DNA of 42,865 bases from Planctomycetota bacterium (GTDB lineage: Bacteria > Planctomycetota > Planctomycetia > Isosphaerales > Isosphaeraceae), in contig JAJYDB010000008.1 of NCBI GenBank assembly GCA_021777845.1, positions 1 to 42,865 on the forward strand. Reading direction: 5' to 3'. Below are positions 17,085 to 26,794 of this stretch, one piece after another. Positions within the stretch are counted from its first letter, which is position 1, and each line of letters opens with the position of its first letter. Made by a program: the position numbers and the translations under genes. The notes beneath the pieces were generated by a model. It ran no database searches. It saw only the letters and a list, made by a program, of their open reading frames with translations, and was not told where the DNA came from.

Positions 17085-17804
17085 ATGATCATCCCTCGAC
17101 TTCTACGTCCGGTGATGTCGGCATGCGTTTTCTGCGCGTGCCTCCAGGCCGCGTCGGCACGGGCTGATTTTTGGACGCAGACCGCGAATTATCCCCTCAC
17201 TGAGACGCCGTTCACCAACAACACGACGCTTTCGTTCCTCCAGTTCACCCCTTCGCTCGGCACTTTGACCTCGGTCGATTTTCAACTGGTGGGCCACATG
17301 GACGCGACGATCCAGTTTGAGAACCTCTCGGCCAACCCCGCGACGATCACCACTTTGGACACTTTGACGCTCTCGATTGCCCAGCCGAACAGCCCGTCGA
17401 CCAATCTGCTGACGTCGACTCCCAATATTTCGACGAGCACAAACGTGTCCGCCTACGACGGTACACTCGACTTCAGCGGCTCGTCGGGTCGTACCTTTCA
17501 TTTGACGCAGGATATGACGGTGCAGAGTACGATCACGCCTCCCGCGCTGGGCTCGTTTTACGTCGGCACGGGAAGTTACGCGTTCCCGATCGCCGCCTTC
17601 GCAAATACGTCCTACACCGGCCCCGGCAACCTGGCGATCGGGTTTAGAACCTCGGCTTCGGCCGCCGTGACCGTCACCTACAACTACACCCCCGCCGTGC
17701 CCGAGCCTGCGAGCATCGTGATCCTCTCGATCGGCGGCGTTTCGCTCTTCCTGGCGAGTCACCGGGGACGCGGGAGACGGCCCTCAACCTCTGCGGCCGC
17801 TTAA
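17085..17804 (+). CDS. PEP-CTERM protein with choice-of-anchor-E-like domain
   Basis: A 239-residue exported protein. A signal peptide (about 1-27, ending ASARA) is followed by one beta-rich domain (about 30-202), then the exosortase sorting signal: VPEP at 205-208, a hydrophobic helix, and a basic SHRGRGRR stretch. PEP-CTERM proteins are processed by an exosortase and displayed at the cell surface or in extracellular polymer. The domain shares FTPSLGTLTSVDF, AYDGTLDFSGSSG, TGPGN and VTVTYNYTP-like blocks with the protein encoded just upstream. The ATG at 17085 is chosen because the signal peptide begins there; the longer frame adds non-signal sequence. No exosortase gene is in the window. 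Confidence 0.85.
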   Translation: MIIPRLLRPVMSACVFCACLQAASARADFWTQTANYPLTETPFTNNTTLSFLQFTPSLGTLTSVDFQLVGHMDATIQFENLSANPATITTLDTLTLSIAQPNSPSTNLLTSTPNISTSTNVSAYDGTLDFSGSSGRTFHLTQDMTVQSTITPPALGSFYVGTGSYAFPIAAFANTSYTGPGNLAIGFRTSASAAVTVTYNYTPAVPEPASIVILSIGGVSLFLASHRGRGRRPSTSAAA

Positions 17805-17858
17805 TCCGCACCCCTCCGACCGAAACTGCCGCCGCGACTGCTCCTCGCGCCGCTTGTA

Positions 17859-19196
17859 TTACTTGCCGACCGCGACTTTGATCGCCTCGCGCGCCGCGGC
17901 AATAGTCGCGTCGATGTCGTCGAGACTGTGCGCGGCGGAGACGAAGGCCGCCTCAAACTGACTGCACGGCAGATACACGCCGCGCGCGAGCATTTCCCAG
18001 AAAAAGCGAGCGAATAATTTCGTGTTCGAGGCTTTCGCGGCCTCGTAGTCGTGGATCGGTCCGTCGTGAAAGAAGAGCGTGAGCATGCTGCCGACGCGCT
18101 GCACGACATGAGGCGCGCCCGCGTCGCGAGCCGCGCGCTCGAGCCCCTCCGCAAGGCGTGCGGACAGCGTCTCGAGACGTTCGTAAGGCGGTTCGTCGCG
18201 CAGGAGCCGCAAAGTCGCGATGCCCGCGGCCATCGCCAGTGGGTTGCCCGAGAGCGTGCCCGCCTGATATACCGGCCCCACCGGCGAGACGTGACTCATG
18301 ACCCGCGACGAGCCGCCGTAAGCCGCGGCCGGCAAACCGCCTCCGATGATTTTGCCCAGCGCCGTCATGTCGGGCACGACTCCGAACCGCGCCTGCGCGC
18401 CGCCGTACGCAAGCCGAAACCCGGTCATTACCTCGTCGAAAACCAGCAACGTTCCGTGCCGATGCGTGAGGTCGCGGAGACTCTCCAAATAACCCGGTCG
18501 CGGGGGGACAAGCCCCATGTTGCCCGCGACCGGCTCGAGCACGACCGCCGCAATCTGATCGGGGAACCGTGCGAACGCGTCTTCGACGGCCGCCAGGTCG
18601 TTAAAGGGACACAGAATCGTGTCGGCGGTCGACCCCGCCGTGATGCCCGGGCTGTTCGGCGTGCCGAGCGTCGTCGCCGCCGACCCTGCTTGAACCAGCA
18701 GCGCGTCGACGTGTCCGTGATAATGACCGGTCATTTTGACGATTTTGTCGCGGCCGGTGACGCCGCGCGCCACCCGCAACACCGACATCGTCGCCTCGGT
18801 CCCCGACGAAACAAAACGCACTTGTTCCAACGACGGCACCGCGTCGACCACCATCTCCGCAATCTCGGACTCGCGCTCGGTGGGTGCCCCGAAGCTCGAC
18901 CCAAGCGCCAGCGCGTCGGAGACAGACTCGCGGACGCGCGGGTGTGCGTGCCCCACGATCATCGGCCCCCACGAACCGATGTAGTCGATGTAGCGATGGC
19001 CGTCGATGTCGTGAAGATACGCCCCCTCGGCGCGCGCAATGAACGGCGGCGTGCCGCCGACCCCGCCGAATGCCCGCGCGGGACTGTTCACGCCCCCCGG
19101 AATCACGCGGCACGCGCGCTCAAAGGCCGCGAGGCTGCGCGGCAGTCGATAGTCGGGACGCGAAACCGCGGGGGTGCTGCCTGGCGACTCGGTCAT
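17859..19196 (-). CDS. hemL: Glutamate-1-semialdehyde 2,1-aminomutase
   Basis: A 445-residue PLP-dependent class III aminotransferase-fold enzyme that converts glutamate-1-semialdehyde to 5-aminolevulinate in the C5 haem pathway. Signatures: RVIPGGVNSPARAF (30-43), SSGTEATM, HYHGHVDALLVQAGS, DEVMTGFR (254-261) and the PLP-binding Lys282 in LGKIIGGGLPAAAYGG. Full length for the family. It follows hemB on the same strand with 53 bases between, so the two are probably co-transcribed. It converges with the PEP-CTERM gene. Confidence 0.97.
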   Translation of the reverse strand: MTESPGSTPAVSRPDYRLPRSLAAFERACRVIPGGVNSPARAFGGVGGTPPFIARAEGAYLHDIDGHRYIDYIGSWGPMIVGHAHPRVRESVSDALALGSSFGAPTERESEIAEMVVDAVPSLEQVRFVSSGTEATMSVLRVARGVTGRDKIVKMTGHYHGHVDALLVQAGSAATTLGTPNSPGITAGSTADTILCPFNDLAAVEDAFARFPDQIAAVVLEPVAGNMGLVPPRPGYLESLRDLTHRHGTLLVFDEVMTGFRLAYGGAQARFGVVPDMTALGKIIGGGLPAAAYGGSSRVMSHVSPVGPVYQAGTLSGNPLAMAAGIATLRLLRDEPPYERLETLSARLAEGLERAARDAGAPHVVQRVGSMLTLFFHDGPIHDYEAAKASNTKLFARFFWEMLARGVYLPCSQFEAAFVSAAHSLDDIDATIAAAREAIKVAVGK

Positions 19197-19249
19197 GGAT
19201 GTTACTCTACTCTCACTGTACTCTACTCAATGCTCGACGCGCCCAGGCG

Positions 19250-20257
19250 TCAGCCCTCGCGCAGACGTCGCGCGACGTCGAGCGCGTGGTACGTAATGAT
19301 CATATCCGCCCCCGCGCGTTTGAAACTCAGCATCGTTTCGAGCATGACCGCGCGCTCGTCAACCCAGCCGCGCGCCGCCGCCGCCTTCAGCATCGCGTAC
19401 TCCCCCGAAACGTTGTAAACCGCGGTCGGTACGCCAAACTCGTCCTTCACCCGGCGGACAATGTCCAGGTAGGCGAGGCCCGGCTTCACCATCAACATGT
19501 CGGCACCCTCGGCAAGGTCGAGCGCCGCCTCGCGCAACGCCTCGTCCGCGTTCGCCCCGTCCATCTGATACGAACGACGGTCTCCAAACGCCGGCGCACT
19601 TTGAGCCGCATCGCGAAACGGGCCATAATAAGCGCTCGCGAACTTCGCCGCATACGACAGGATCGGCGTCAACTCGTGGCCGTCCGCATCGAGGCCCGCG
19701 CGAATCGCCGCGACCATTCCGTCCATCATCCCCGACGGCGCGACAACGTCGGCCCCGGCGCGCGCGTGACTCGCCGCCTGCTCCGCCAGGAGCGCAAGTG
19801 TCACGTCGTTATCGACTTCAAGCCGCCCTTCGAAATTGCGCAAAGGTCCACAGTGGCCGTGCTCGGTGTATTCGCAAAAGCAGACGTCGGTGACGACAAG
19901 GATCTCCGGAGCGACCCGCTTCGCAAGCCGGACAGCCTCCTGGACTAGGCCGGCATCGTCGCACGCCAACGTGCCCCGGGCATCTTTCTGCTCAGGAATT
20001 CCGAAAAGAAGAATCGCCGGAATGCCCAAATCACTTGCGGTGCCGATCACTTCGTCGAGCCGGTCGAGCGAAAACTGATACTGACCCGGCATCGACTGGA
20101 TCTCGTGCTTCAAACCGGTCCCGTAATGTACGAATATTGGGTAAATTAAATCGTTAATGTCGAGTTGTGTCTCACGGACCATCGCCCGCAGTTTGGGGTG
20201 ACTGCGCAAACGGCGGAAACGGCGTTGAGGAAAAGCGGCATCAAAGTTCGGAGGCAT
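19250..20257 (-). CDS. hemB: Delta-aminolevulinic acid dehydratase (porphobilinogen synthase)
   Basis: A 335-residue cytoplasmic enzyme that condenses two 5-aminolevulinate molecules into porphobilinogen, the step after HemL. Schiff-base lysines are Lys205 in [17 protein letters not shown] and Lys258 in [11 protein letters not shown]. The [14 protein letters not shown] segment (124-137) has Cys126, Cys128 and Cys136, the catalytic-zinc triad, so this is the zinc type rather than the Mg-only type with Asp at those positions. Full length. It is the first gene of the hemB-hemL pair and diverges from the SH3-like protein gene across about 240 bases. Confidence 0.97.
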   Translation of the reverse strand: MPPNFDAAFPQRRFRRLRSHPKLRAMVRETQLDINDLIYPIFVHYGTGLKHEIQSMPGQYQFSLDRLDEVIGTASDLGIPAILLFGIPEQKDARGTLACDDAGLVQEAVRLAKRVAPEILVVTDVCFCEYTEHGHCGPLRNFEGRLEVDNDVTLALLAEQAASHARAGADVVAPSGMMDGMVAAIRAGLDADGHELTPILSYAAKFASAYYGPFRDAAQSAPAFGDRRSYQMDGANADEALREAALDLAEGADMLMVKPGLAYLDIVRRVKDEFGVPTAVYNVSGEYAMLKAAAARGWVDERAVMLETMLSFKRAGADMIITYHALDVARRLREG

Positions 20258-20497
20258 GGAGCCGTCTCGTGCGCGGACCCTTGAAGCGGCGGACAGTCAC
20301 GGGCGATTGCGGAAGCAAGTGTATCTGCGCCGGGCGACCCGCGTCGAGACGTGCGCCGGTTCGTGAGGGGGCTTGGCCTCGTCTTGACGCGAGGTCGCGA
20401 CTGGGTTACGAACACTCGTGCGACCTTTCTTCGTTCAAGCTCGTAACTTGCGCGCCGTCAACACGTCCCGCGCACGCTTCCCGAGGAGTCCGTCGGC

Positions 20498-21655
20498 TTG
20501 GCGTCCACACTCGCGGTCGTCTGGCTCATCGCGGCCTGCGCGCAGACACGCGCCGACGGCGACGCTCCGCGCCGAGCGCAAGTAGTTCCCTTTTATGGAG
20601 TTGTGAGCGAGCGACGGGTCGAGGCGATGGCAACGCCTGAGGCTCGGGCGTTTGCGGTCGATCGGCTCGAGCCGGGCTCGCGGGTGCGGGTTGTCGAGAT
20701 CGTCGACGGCAATTGGTGGGCGGTCGAGCCGGTGTCGGACCGCGGCGTCTGTTGGGTCCCGGCAGCGCGGCTGGTTTGGATTCACGGGAAAATGGGCAGG
20801 GTGGGCAAAGACGGAGTCGAGGTGCGAGCGGGCCGGCTCGGGGCGCGCTTGCCGGGTCCAGTATGCGCGCGCGCGGTTGCCGGCAGCGCGGTGCGCTTCC
20901 TCGACTTACCTCCGCTCGAGCTCGCAAGTCCCTCTGGAATCACGGTTTGGCGTGCGATCGCACCGCCGGAAGGGGTGCGCTGGTATATCGCGGCATGGTC
21001 GGCAACGCCCGCGGAGTCGTTGCCTTCGCGAGCCAAAAACGAGTCGATGTTGCTTCCGGGAGCGGTTGATGCTGCGTTGAGCATGACGTCGTTCGTACCG
21101 GGTGAAGGCGCGGTCCGGGTCGAAGTCGAGTCGGAACTGGCGCGGCTCGCGGCTCTCGAACGCGCGATGGTGCGCAAACCCATCGACGAGTGGGACTTCA
21201 GACCGATCCTCAACGCGCTCGACAATCTGATCGCGACGACGAGCGACGCGAAGGCGCAGGCACTTTTGAAACCACGTCGGGCGCGTGTGGCGGCGCGGCT
21301 CGAGGCGGAAGAGGCGTCGCGCTCGATCGAGCGCGTCATTGAGCGCGGACGCCGTCGTGACCGAGAACTGGCCGCCTTATTACGCGACGAAGAGCTTGGT
21401 CCGCGGCCGACGGCACGGCCGTTTCTGGCGCGCGGACTCGTGCAGCCTTCCTCTCGAGAAATCAACGGGGAACGCGTCTACGCCTTGATCGGCGACGACG
21501 GCAAGACCGTCGCGTATCTTAAGATCCCGCCTGGACTTGAGGTTGGCCCACAGATGTCGAAAAGGGTCGGTGTGCGCGGCAAGTTGAGTTACGACGAAGA
21601 TTTGCGGGCGCGGCTGATCGCGGTCGAGGACCTGATCCCGCTCGACCGGCGTTGA
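20498..21655 (+). CDS. Exported SH3-like domain protein of unknown function
   Basis: A 385-residue protein. Translation seems to begin at TTG (20498), with GAGGAG about 10 bases upstream; the next residues (STLAVVWLIAACAQTRAD) form a short signal peptide, possibly a lipoprotein since LIAAC resembles a lipobox. Residues about 28-95 read like a bacterial SH3 domain (VVPFYGVVSERRVEAMATP, GSRVRVVEIVDGNWWAVEP, VCWVPAARLVW), and a second related block may follow (about 98-170). A charged helical stretch (215-295) leads to a small C-terminal domain (about 325-380) ending DEDLRARLIAVEDLIPL. It may bind peptidoglycan or protein; nothing catalytic is visible. Confidence 0.72.
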   Translation: MASTLAVVWLIAACAQTRADGDAPRRAQVVPFYGVVSERRVEAMATPEARAFAVDRLEPGSRVRVVEIVDGNWWAVEPVSDRGVCWVPAARLVWIHGKMGRVGKDGVEVRAGRLGARLPGPVCARAVAGSAVRFLDLPPLELASPSGITVWRAIAPPEGVRWYIAAWSATPAESLPSRAKNESMLLPGAVDAALSMTSFVPGEGAVRVEVESELARLAALERAMVRKPIDEWDFRPILNALDNLIATTSDAKAQALLKPRRARVAARLEAEEASRSIERVIERGRRRDRELAALLRDEELGPRPTARPFLARGLVQPSSREINGERVYALIGDDGKTVAYLKIPPGLEVGPQMSKRVGVRGKLSYDEDLRARLIAVEDLIPLDRR

Positions 21656-21688
21656 TTTAGCGACGCAAGCCGTTATGAAATAAAGAAC

Positions 21689-22561
21689 TCAGTGCGGTTG
21701 GACCGGATTCGCGGGTCCGCCTGCGACGTCCTCGTCGAGGGTTTTCGTTTTCTGAAAGCCGGCGGCGGGTTTGAAGTCGAAAGTCTCGTCGGCGGGGACC
21801 TTGGCGGAGATTGCGACGGCTTCCCAGGCGATGCGTTCGACCTGAAACGGGCTGTTGGGACGAGGGGCCGCGGGTTCGATGACGGTGTCGACCGCGAGGA
21901 TCAGCTTCGAGGTGGGGTTGATCCGTAAACGTCGGGCTTCGAGGAAGGTGGCGGCGGCGTTCGAAGCGGTTTTGTCGGCGGACTTTGTGACGAGTGCGGG
22001 GGGGGCGACGAGCAGAACGGGCGCGGCGGAGGTTGAGGACGAGTCGAAGGAGATGATGGGCGCGCCGGGACCGTCGAGGCCGAGCCGATCGGGTTCGAGT
22101 AAGAGGGCGAGCATGAGTCCGACGCCGGGCCGCGCGGTCGTGCCGAACAGCTCCGCGGCCCCTGCTCCGAGGCGCAAGTCTTCCAGTGTCAATGACTTGG
22201 GCGAGGGGGTGCGGAGATAGCGTCGGAACGGTTTGACGACCTGGGTCCAAGTTTTGCCGTCGCTGACGATCTCGACGAGTTTGGATTCGATTTTGATGTG
22301 GTTGGGCGGGACGAAAGTGATCGCGAGCTTGTCGTCGAAGGTTTTCGGACCCGAGGGGGATCGCATCGCCACGACGAATCGGCCCTGGTCGGAGTAGGCG
22401 GGGAGCTTTTTATAGGCCGCCGCGACCTCTTTATAAAGCGAAACAGCTTTGGGGTCGGAGGCCGAGGGGGCGACGTTGGATTTGTCGTCGGCGCGGGCTG
22501 GAGCGAGGGCGGCGACGGCGATCCAACCGAGGGTGCAGACGCGGCGCGAGAGAGGCGACAT
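21689..22561 (-). CDS. Exported DUF2092/LolA-like protein
   Basis: A 290-residue protein with a signal peptide (about 1-24, ending APARADD). The middle part (YKEVAAAYKKLPAYSDQGRFVV, then KLAITFVPPNHIKIESKLVEIVSDGKTWTQVV and FRRYLRTPSPKSLTLEDL) has the spaced beta-strand pattern of LolA/LolB-like and DUF2092 proteins, which bind lipids or lipid-linked partners in the periplasm. The C-terminus (FDFKPAAGFQKTKTLDED) fits the end of that family. I chose the ATG at 22561 because the signal peptide starts there; an upstream frame adds a Pro/Ser/Thr-rich leader. It follows ribBA on the same strand after 111 bases. Ligand unknown. Confidence 0.72.
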   Translation of the reverse strand: MSPLSRRVCTLGWIAVAALAPARADDKSNVAPSASDPKAVSLYKEVAAAYKKLPAYSDQGRFVVAMRSPSGPKTFDDKLAITFVPPNHIKIESKLVEIVSDGKTWTQVVKPFRRYLRTPSPKSLTLEDLRLGAGAAELFGTTARPGVGLMLALLLEPDRLGLDGPGAPIISFDSSSTSAAPVLLVAPPALVTKSADKTASNAAATFLEARRLRINPTSKLILAVDTVIEPAAPRPNSPFQVERIAWEAVAISAKVPADETFDFKPAAGFQKTKTLDEDVAGGPANPVQPH

Positions 22562-22672
22562 CGTGGAGCGTCCTAGGAATGAGGTTGAAGGCCGAGCCGC
22601 CGCGTGGAAGCTTGGCGGATGCGTCGGCCGTGCCGTCGGCATTTTGAAGTTATCGCGCGGCGGGCACGACGG

Positions 22673-23932
22673 CTAGTCCGCACCCCGGGAGACGGCAGGT
22701 TCGCGAGGCTCGCAGCCGTCGTCGAATTGCGGCAGTCGGTGGCCGAGTCGGTCGCGTTTGGCGTCGAGGTAGCGGCGTCGGTCGGGTTCTTCGGGGGCGA
22801 CGATCGGGACCTGGTCGACGACTTCGAGGCCGTGGCCTTGGATGACGAAGGCGTCGATTTTCTTGGGGTTGTTCGTGAGCAGACGGACCTTGGTCAGGCC
22901 GAGATCCTGGAGGATCTGGAGGCCGACGCCGTAGTCGCGTTGGTCGGCCTGGAAGCCGAGGGCGAGGTTGGCGTCGACGGTATCGAGGCCTTGATCCTGG
23001 AGTTCATAGGCGCGAAGCTTCTCGATTAAGCCGATGCCGCGTCCTTCTTGCGGTAGGTAAAGCAGCGCGCCGACCCCTTCGGCGCCGATCATGGCGAGTG
23101 CCATGTGGAGTTGGTCGCCGCAGTCGCAGCGGAGCGAATCGAGGAGGTCGCCGGTGAAACACGACGAGTGGATGCGGACGAGCGGCGCCGCGGCGGTGGC
23201 GAGGTCGCCCATCGCGAAGACGATCGGGTTGTTTTCGGGCTCGTGCTTGACGCTGTAACCGATAATCCGGCCGCGGCCGTAGCGCGTGGGCATTTCGGCC
23301 TCGGCGAGGCGCGTGACGAGCTTTTCGCGACGGCGTCGGTAGTGGATGAGTTTTTCGATCGAGACGATCGGCAGGTCGAATTGTTTCGCGAGTTCGTGCA
23401 GTTTTTCGCGGCCCGCGACGTGAATGCCGTCGAGGATTTCACAAAGGACGCCGGCGGGGGTGAGTCCGGCGAGACGTGCGAGGTCGACGGTGGCTTCGGT
23501 GTGTCCCGCGCGGCGGAGGACTCCGCCTTCTTTGGCGACGAGTGGGAACAGGTGTCCGGGGCGAACCAGGTCGACGGGGCGGGTGGCGGGGTTGATGACG
23601 GCGTGGATCGTGCGGGCGCGTTCCTCGGCGCTGATTCCGGTCCGACACGAGAAGTGGTCGACCGGCACCGTGAAAGGGGTGCGGTGTGGGGCGGTATTGC
23701 GTTCGACCATCGGATTGAGGTCGAGCTTGGCGGCGAGTTCGGGCATGATTGGCATGCAGAGTTGGCCGCGGCCGTGGGTGATCATGAACTCGACGACTTC
23801 GGGGGTGACGCGGTCGGCGGCGGCGACGAAGTCGCCTTCATTTTCGCGATCCTCGTCGTCGACGACGATCACGATGCGGCCCGCGGCGAGCGCTTCGAGC
23901 GCCTCTTCGATCTCGGAGAACTGACGCGGCAT
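22673..23932 (-). CDS. ribBA: Bifunctional DHBP synthase / GTP cyclohydrolase II
   Basis: A 419-residue riboflavin-biosynthesis enzyme. The N-terminal RibB domain (about 1-200) makes 3,4-dihydroxy-2-butanone 4-phosphate from ribulose 5-phosphate and holds DDEDRENEGD (25-34), HGRGQLC and RAGHTEATVDLARLAG. The C-terminal RibA domain (about 205-400) opens GTP to the pyrimidine precursor; zinc ligands Cys258, Cys269 and Cys271 are present, as are YLPQEGRGIGL and LLTNNPKK. The ATG at 23932 is supported by a GGGAG site and by the domain boundary. The 5' region shows no FMN riboswitch pattern that I can recognise. Confidence 0.97.
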   Translation of the reverse strand: MPRQFSEIEEALEALAAGRIVIVVDDEDRENEGDFVAAADRVTPEVVEFMITHGRGQLCMPIMPELAAKLDLNPMVERNTAPHRTPFTVPVDHFSCRTGISAEERARTIHAVINPATRPVDLVRPGHLFPLVAKEGGVLRRAGHTEATVDLARLAGLTPAGVLCEILDGIHVAGREKLHELAKQFDLPIVSIEKLIHYRRRREKLVTRLAEAEMPTRYGRGRIIGYSVKHEPENNPIVFAMGDLATAAAPLVRIHSSCFTGDLLDSLRCDCGDQLHMALAMIGAEGVGALLYLPQEGRGIGLIEKLRAYELQDQGLDTVDANLALGFQADQRDYGVGLQILQDLGLTKVRLLTNNPKKIDAFVIQGHGLEVVDQVPIVAPEEPDRRRYLDAKRDRLGHRLPQFDDGCEPREPAVSRGAD

Positions 23933-24025
23933 CGGCGGCTCCCGGTCACGCGATTCAAAAATGTCGGAGCGGATCGAACGGCGCCCGCGTGCGAGTGCGC
24001 GGCGTCGGTGTTCGCTCGCTCCCAC

Positions 24026-24031
24026 ATTATA
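24026..24031 (-). promoter_or_regulatory. Perfect -10 hexamer upstream of ribBA
   Basis: Read on the minus strand this is TATAAT, 94 bases before the ribBA start codon. The best upstream partner is GCGACA 15 bases away, which is poor, so this may be a weak or alternative-sigma promoter. Confidence 0.35.
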
Positions 24032-24226
24032 GGACGCCGGCCAATTTGTCGCGTGGCGGGGTTTGGGCGCGCGTTGCGATTTTGAGCAGCGTCGAATTCT
24101 TTCGTCGAATCGCCGATAAGTCTCTTGTCATGCGACGGGGCGGACGGCAAACTAGGTAAGACATCTGTCTCAAGCAGTCGCAATCTTCGCGGTGGTTTCG
24201 GGATCGTTCGGTCAGGAGGACGTCCC

Positions 24227-26743
24227 GTGCAAATGTCGAGATGGCTCCGCGCCGCGTGTATTTTGGTCGGGACGTCGTCGGCGTTCGCGGCGGAGGACGT
24301 CGGGTCGGGCGTTGGTGTGCGCGCGGGGGGGTCGCCGCGGGTATCGGCGCTGTCGATCGATCCAGGGCGGGTGTTGTTGCGCGGGTCGGACGGCCGGGCG
24401 CAGCTTGTGTTGACGGGAACGACCGCGTTGGGCGAGGAAGTTGACCTGACGCGCGACGCGCGCGTGCGGTGGTCGGTGCGCGACGTCGCGATCGCGAAAG
24501 TTGCGGCTGGGGGACGGGTCGACGCTTCGGCCGACGGTTCGACCGTGGTCGAAGCGCGCCTCGGCGAGCTGTCGGCGCGCGTCGAGGTCAGGTGCGCCGA
24601 TCACGAGGACGCGCGCGTCGTCGACTTCGCGACCGAAGTCGTGCCGATCTTCACGAAGCTCGGTTGCAACGCCGGGGCGTGTCACGGTAAAGCGAGTGGT
24701 CAGAATGGGTTCCGTCTGAGCTTGCTCGGCTTCGACGCGGGGTTCGACCTCGAAAGTTTGACGCGCGACGGGCGCGGCCGGCGGGTGTTTCCGGCGGCGC
24801 CGGCGTCGAGCCTGGTGCTTTTAAAGGCGACGGCGCGGGTCCCGCACGGGGGCGGCAAGAGGTTTGAGGTCGGCTCGCCGTCGTTTCGGACGATTGAGCG
24901 TTGGGTGGCGCAGGGGCTGCGTCCGTCGTCGCCGACGCCCGCGCGTCTGGAGCGGATCGAGGTCACTCCGCTCGACCGAGTGATGCCGCGGCGGAGCGGA
25001 CGCCAGTTGCGGGTGACGGCGCATTACAGCGACGGGGCGGCGCTCGACGTGACGCATCTGGCGCAGTATCAGTCGAACGCGGAGGACCTGGCGACGATCG
25101 ACGACGAAGCGCGGGTCGAGGCGCGCGACGGCGTCGGGACGGCGGCGCTGACGGCGCGGTTTGGCGGCGAGGTTGCGGTCGCGCGGGTGACGGTGCCGCT
25201 GGGCGAGCGCGTGCCCGATTGGACCGAGCCGGCGTCGGACAACCCGATCGACCGCCTGATTTTCAAGCGTCTGCGCACGCTCGGGCTGCCTCCCAGCGGG
25301 CCGTGCACCGACGATGAATTCGCGCGGCGGTCGTCGCTCGACCTGCGGGGCGTTTTGCCGGACCCCGATCAGGCGGCGGCGTTCGTCGCGAGCACCGACC
25401 CCGACAAACGCGCGCGTTGGGTTGAGGAGCAGCTCGAATCGCCCGAGTACGCCGAGTTTTTCGCGCTCAAGTGGTCGGCGATCCTGAAAAACAAGCGCGG
25501 GCTGGGCCAACTTTCGCAGGCGGGGACGTTCGCGTTTCATGATTGGGTCGTGCAGTCGATCGCCGAGAATAAGCCGTACGACCGCTTTGTCGCCGAAATC
25601 CTCACCGCGCAGGGCGACCCGGCCGAGAATCCCGTACTCGGTTGGTATCGGCAAGTGAGCACGCTCGAAGAGCGGGTCGACGATACGGCGCAGTTGTTTC
25701 TTGGTCTGCGGGTGCAGTGCGCGCGTTGCCATCATCACCCGTACGAGCGCTGGAGCACGTCGGACTATTACGGTTTCGCGTCGATTTTCAGTCGGATGAC
25801 GTCGAAGGCGAGCGGGCGGCCTCTGGACCCGATCGTGTACGTGCGCGCCGACGTCTCGACCGCGGGCTATGCGCGCGACCCGTTGACGGGGGTTGCGTAT
25901 CCGCCGAAGCTGCTCGGAGGCGAAGTGATTGCGGCTTCGGGAGCATCAAGGCGGACGGACGACCCGCGTCGCGCGCTGGCGGCCTGGCTGGGACGCCCCG
26001 ACAACCCGTTTTTCGCGCCGGCGCTCGTGAATCGCTATTGGAAGCACTTTTTCGGACGCGGGTTGGTCGAGCCTGAGGACGACCTGCGGGTCACGAACCC
26101 GGCTTCGAATCCCGAGCTGCTCGCCTTTTTGGCGCGCGACTTCGCGGCGTCGGGTTTTGATTTGAAGGCGCTGGCGCGGCGGATCGCGACGAGCCGCGCG
26201 TACGACCGCTCGAGTCTGCCGAACGCGTGGAACGGCGGCGATCGTCGCAACTTCGCGCGTTATTACCCGCGGCGGCTCTCGGCGGAGGTGCTGCTCGACG
26301 CGATCAATCAGGTGGTCGGGTCGCGCGAGCCGTTCAACGGCGTGCCGCGCGGCTTTCGCGCAGCGCAGTTGCCCGACGACGGCGTCGCATCGTACTTCCT
26401 CGACGTCTTCGGCAGGCCGAAACGGCAGAGCGTCTGCGAATGCGAACGAAACCCCGAGGCGAACCTCGCGCAGAGCCTGATGTTGCTCAATTCGCCCGAA
26501 ATCCAGAACAAACTCGCCGGCCCGAACACGCGCGTCGAGCGCTGGGCCCGCGACCCGGCGGGCGCCGCGGCGCATGTCGACGAACTCTATCGGCTCTGCT
26601 GCGCGCGGCCGCCGAGCGCGCGCGAACGCGACGTCTGCCTCGAACACCTCGAGCGCAAACGCGCCGCGAAGCAAATCAAGCAAGGGTACGAAGACCTGAT
26701 GTGGGTGTTGATCAACTCGAAAGAGTTTATGTTCAATCATTGA
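24227..26743 (+). CDS. Cytochrome-type DUF1549/DUF1553 protein with Ig-like domains
   Basis: An 838-residue exported protein typical of planctomycetes. A signal peptide (to about residue 22) precedes a bacterial Ig-like region (about 36-125). Next comes a planctomycete cytochrome-like segment with CNAGACH (147-153, CX4CH spacing), followed by a second Ig-like part (about 240-325), DUF1549 (about 340-550) with CARCH (498-502), and DUF1553 to the C-terminus. The two Cys-His motifs suggest c-type haem, though haem loading is unproven for this family. I chose the GTG at 24227 because AGGAGG (24214-24219) is 7 bases upstream; the ATG two codons later is 13 away. DUF1501 follows after 51 bases. Exact role unknown. 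Confidence 0.85.
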   Translation: MQMSRWLRAACILVGTSSAFAAEDVGSGVGVRAGGSPRVSALSIDPGRVLLRGSDGRAQLVLTGTTALGEEVDLTRDARVRWSVRDVAIAKVAAGGRVDASADGSTVVEARLGELSARVEVRCADHEDARVVDFATEVVPIFTKLGCNAGACHGKASGQNGFRLSLLGFDAGFDLESLTRDGRGRRVFPAAPASSLVLLKATARVPHGGGKRFEVGSPSFRTIERWVAQGLRPSSPTPARLERIEVTPLDRVMPRRSGRQLRVTAHYSDGAALDVTHLAQYQSNAEDLATIDDEARVEARDGVGTAALTARFGGEVAVARVTVPLGERVPDWTEPASDNPIDRLIFKRLRTLGLPPSGPCTDDEFARRSSLDLRGVLPDPDQAAAFVASTDPDKRARWVEEQLESPEYAEFFALKWSAILKNKRGLGQLSQAGTFAFHDWVVQSIAENKPYDRFVAEILTAQGDPAENPVLGWYRQVSTLEERVDDTAQLFLGLRVQCARCHHHPYERWSTSDYYGFASIFSRMTSKASGRPLDPIVYVRADVSTAGYARDPLTGVAYPPKLLGGEVIAASGASRRTDDPRRALAAWLGRPDNPFFAPALVNRYWKHFFGRGLVEPEDDLRVTNPASNPELLAFLARDFAASGFDLKALARRIATSRAYDRSSLPNAWNGGDRRNFARYYPRRLSAEVLLDAINQVVGSREPFNGVPRGFRAAQLPDDGVASYFLDVFGRPKRQSVCECERNPEANLAQSLMLLNSPEIQNKLAGPNTRVERWARDPAGAAAHVDELYRLCCARPPSARERDVCLEHLERKRAAKQIKQGYEDLMWVLINSKEFMFNH

Positions 26744-26794
26744 CTTCGGTCGGCGGCGGTCGCGTGGGTTGCGTTCGATTTTGAGGAGGCTGCG

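Noticed and set aside
23933-24020. FMN riboswitch before ribBA
   Set aside because: The leader lacks the conserved blocks expected of an RFN element.
24125-24153. TTGTCA/CAAACT 17 bases apart before the DUF1549/1553 gene
   Set aside because: Good -35 but poor -10; insufficient for a call.
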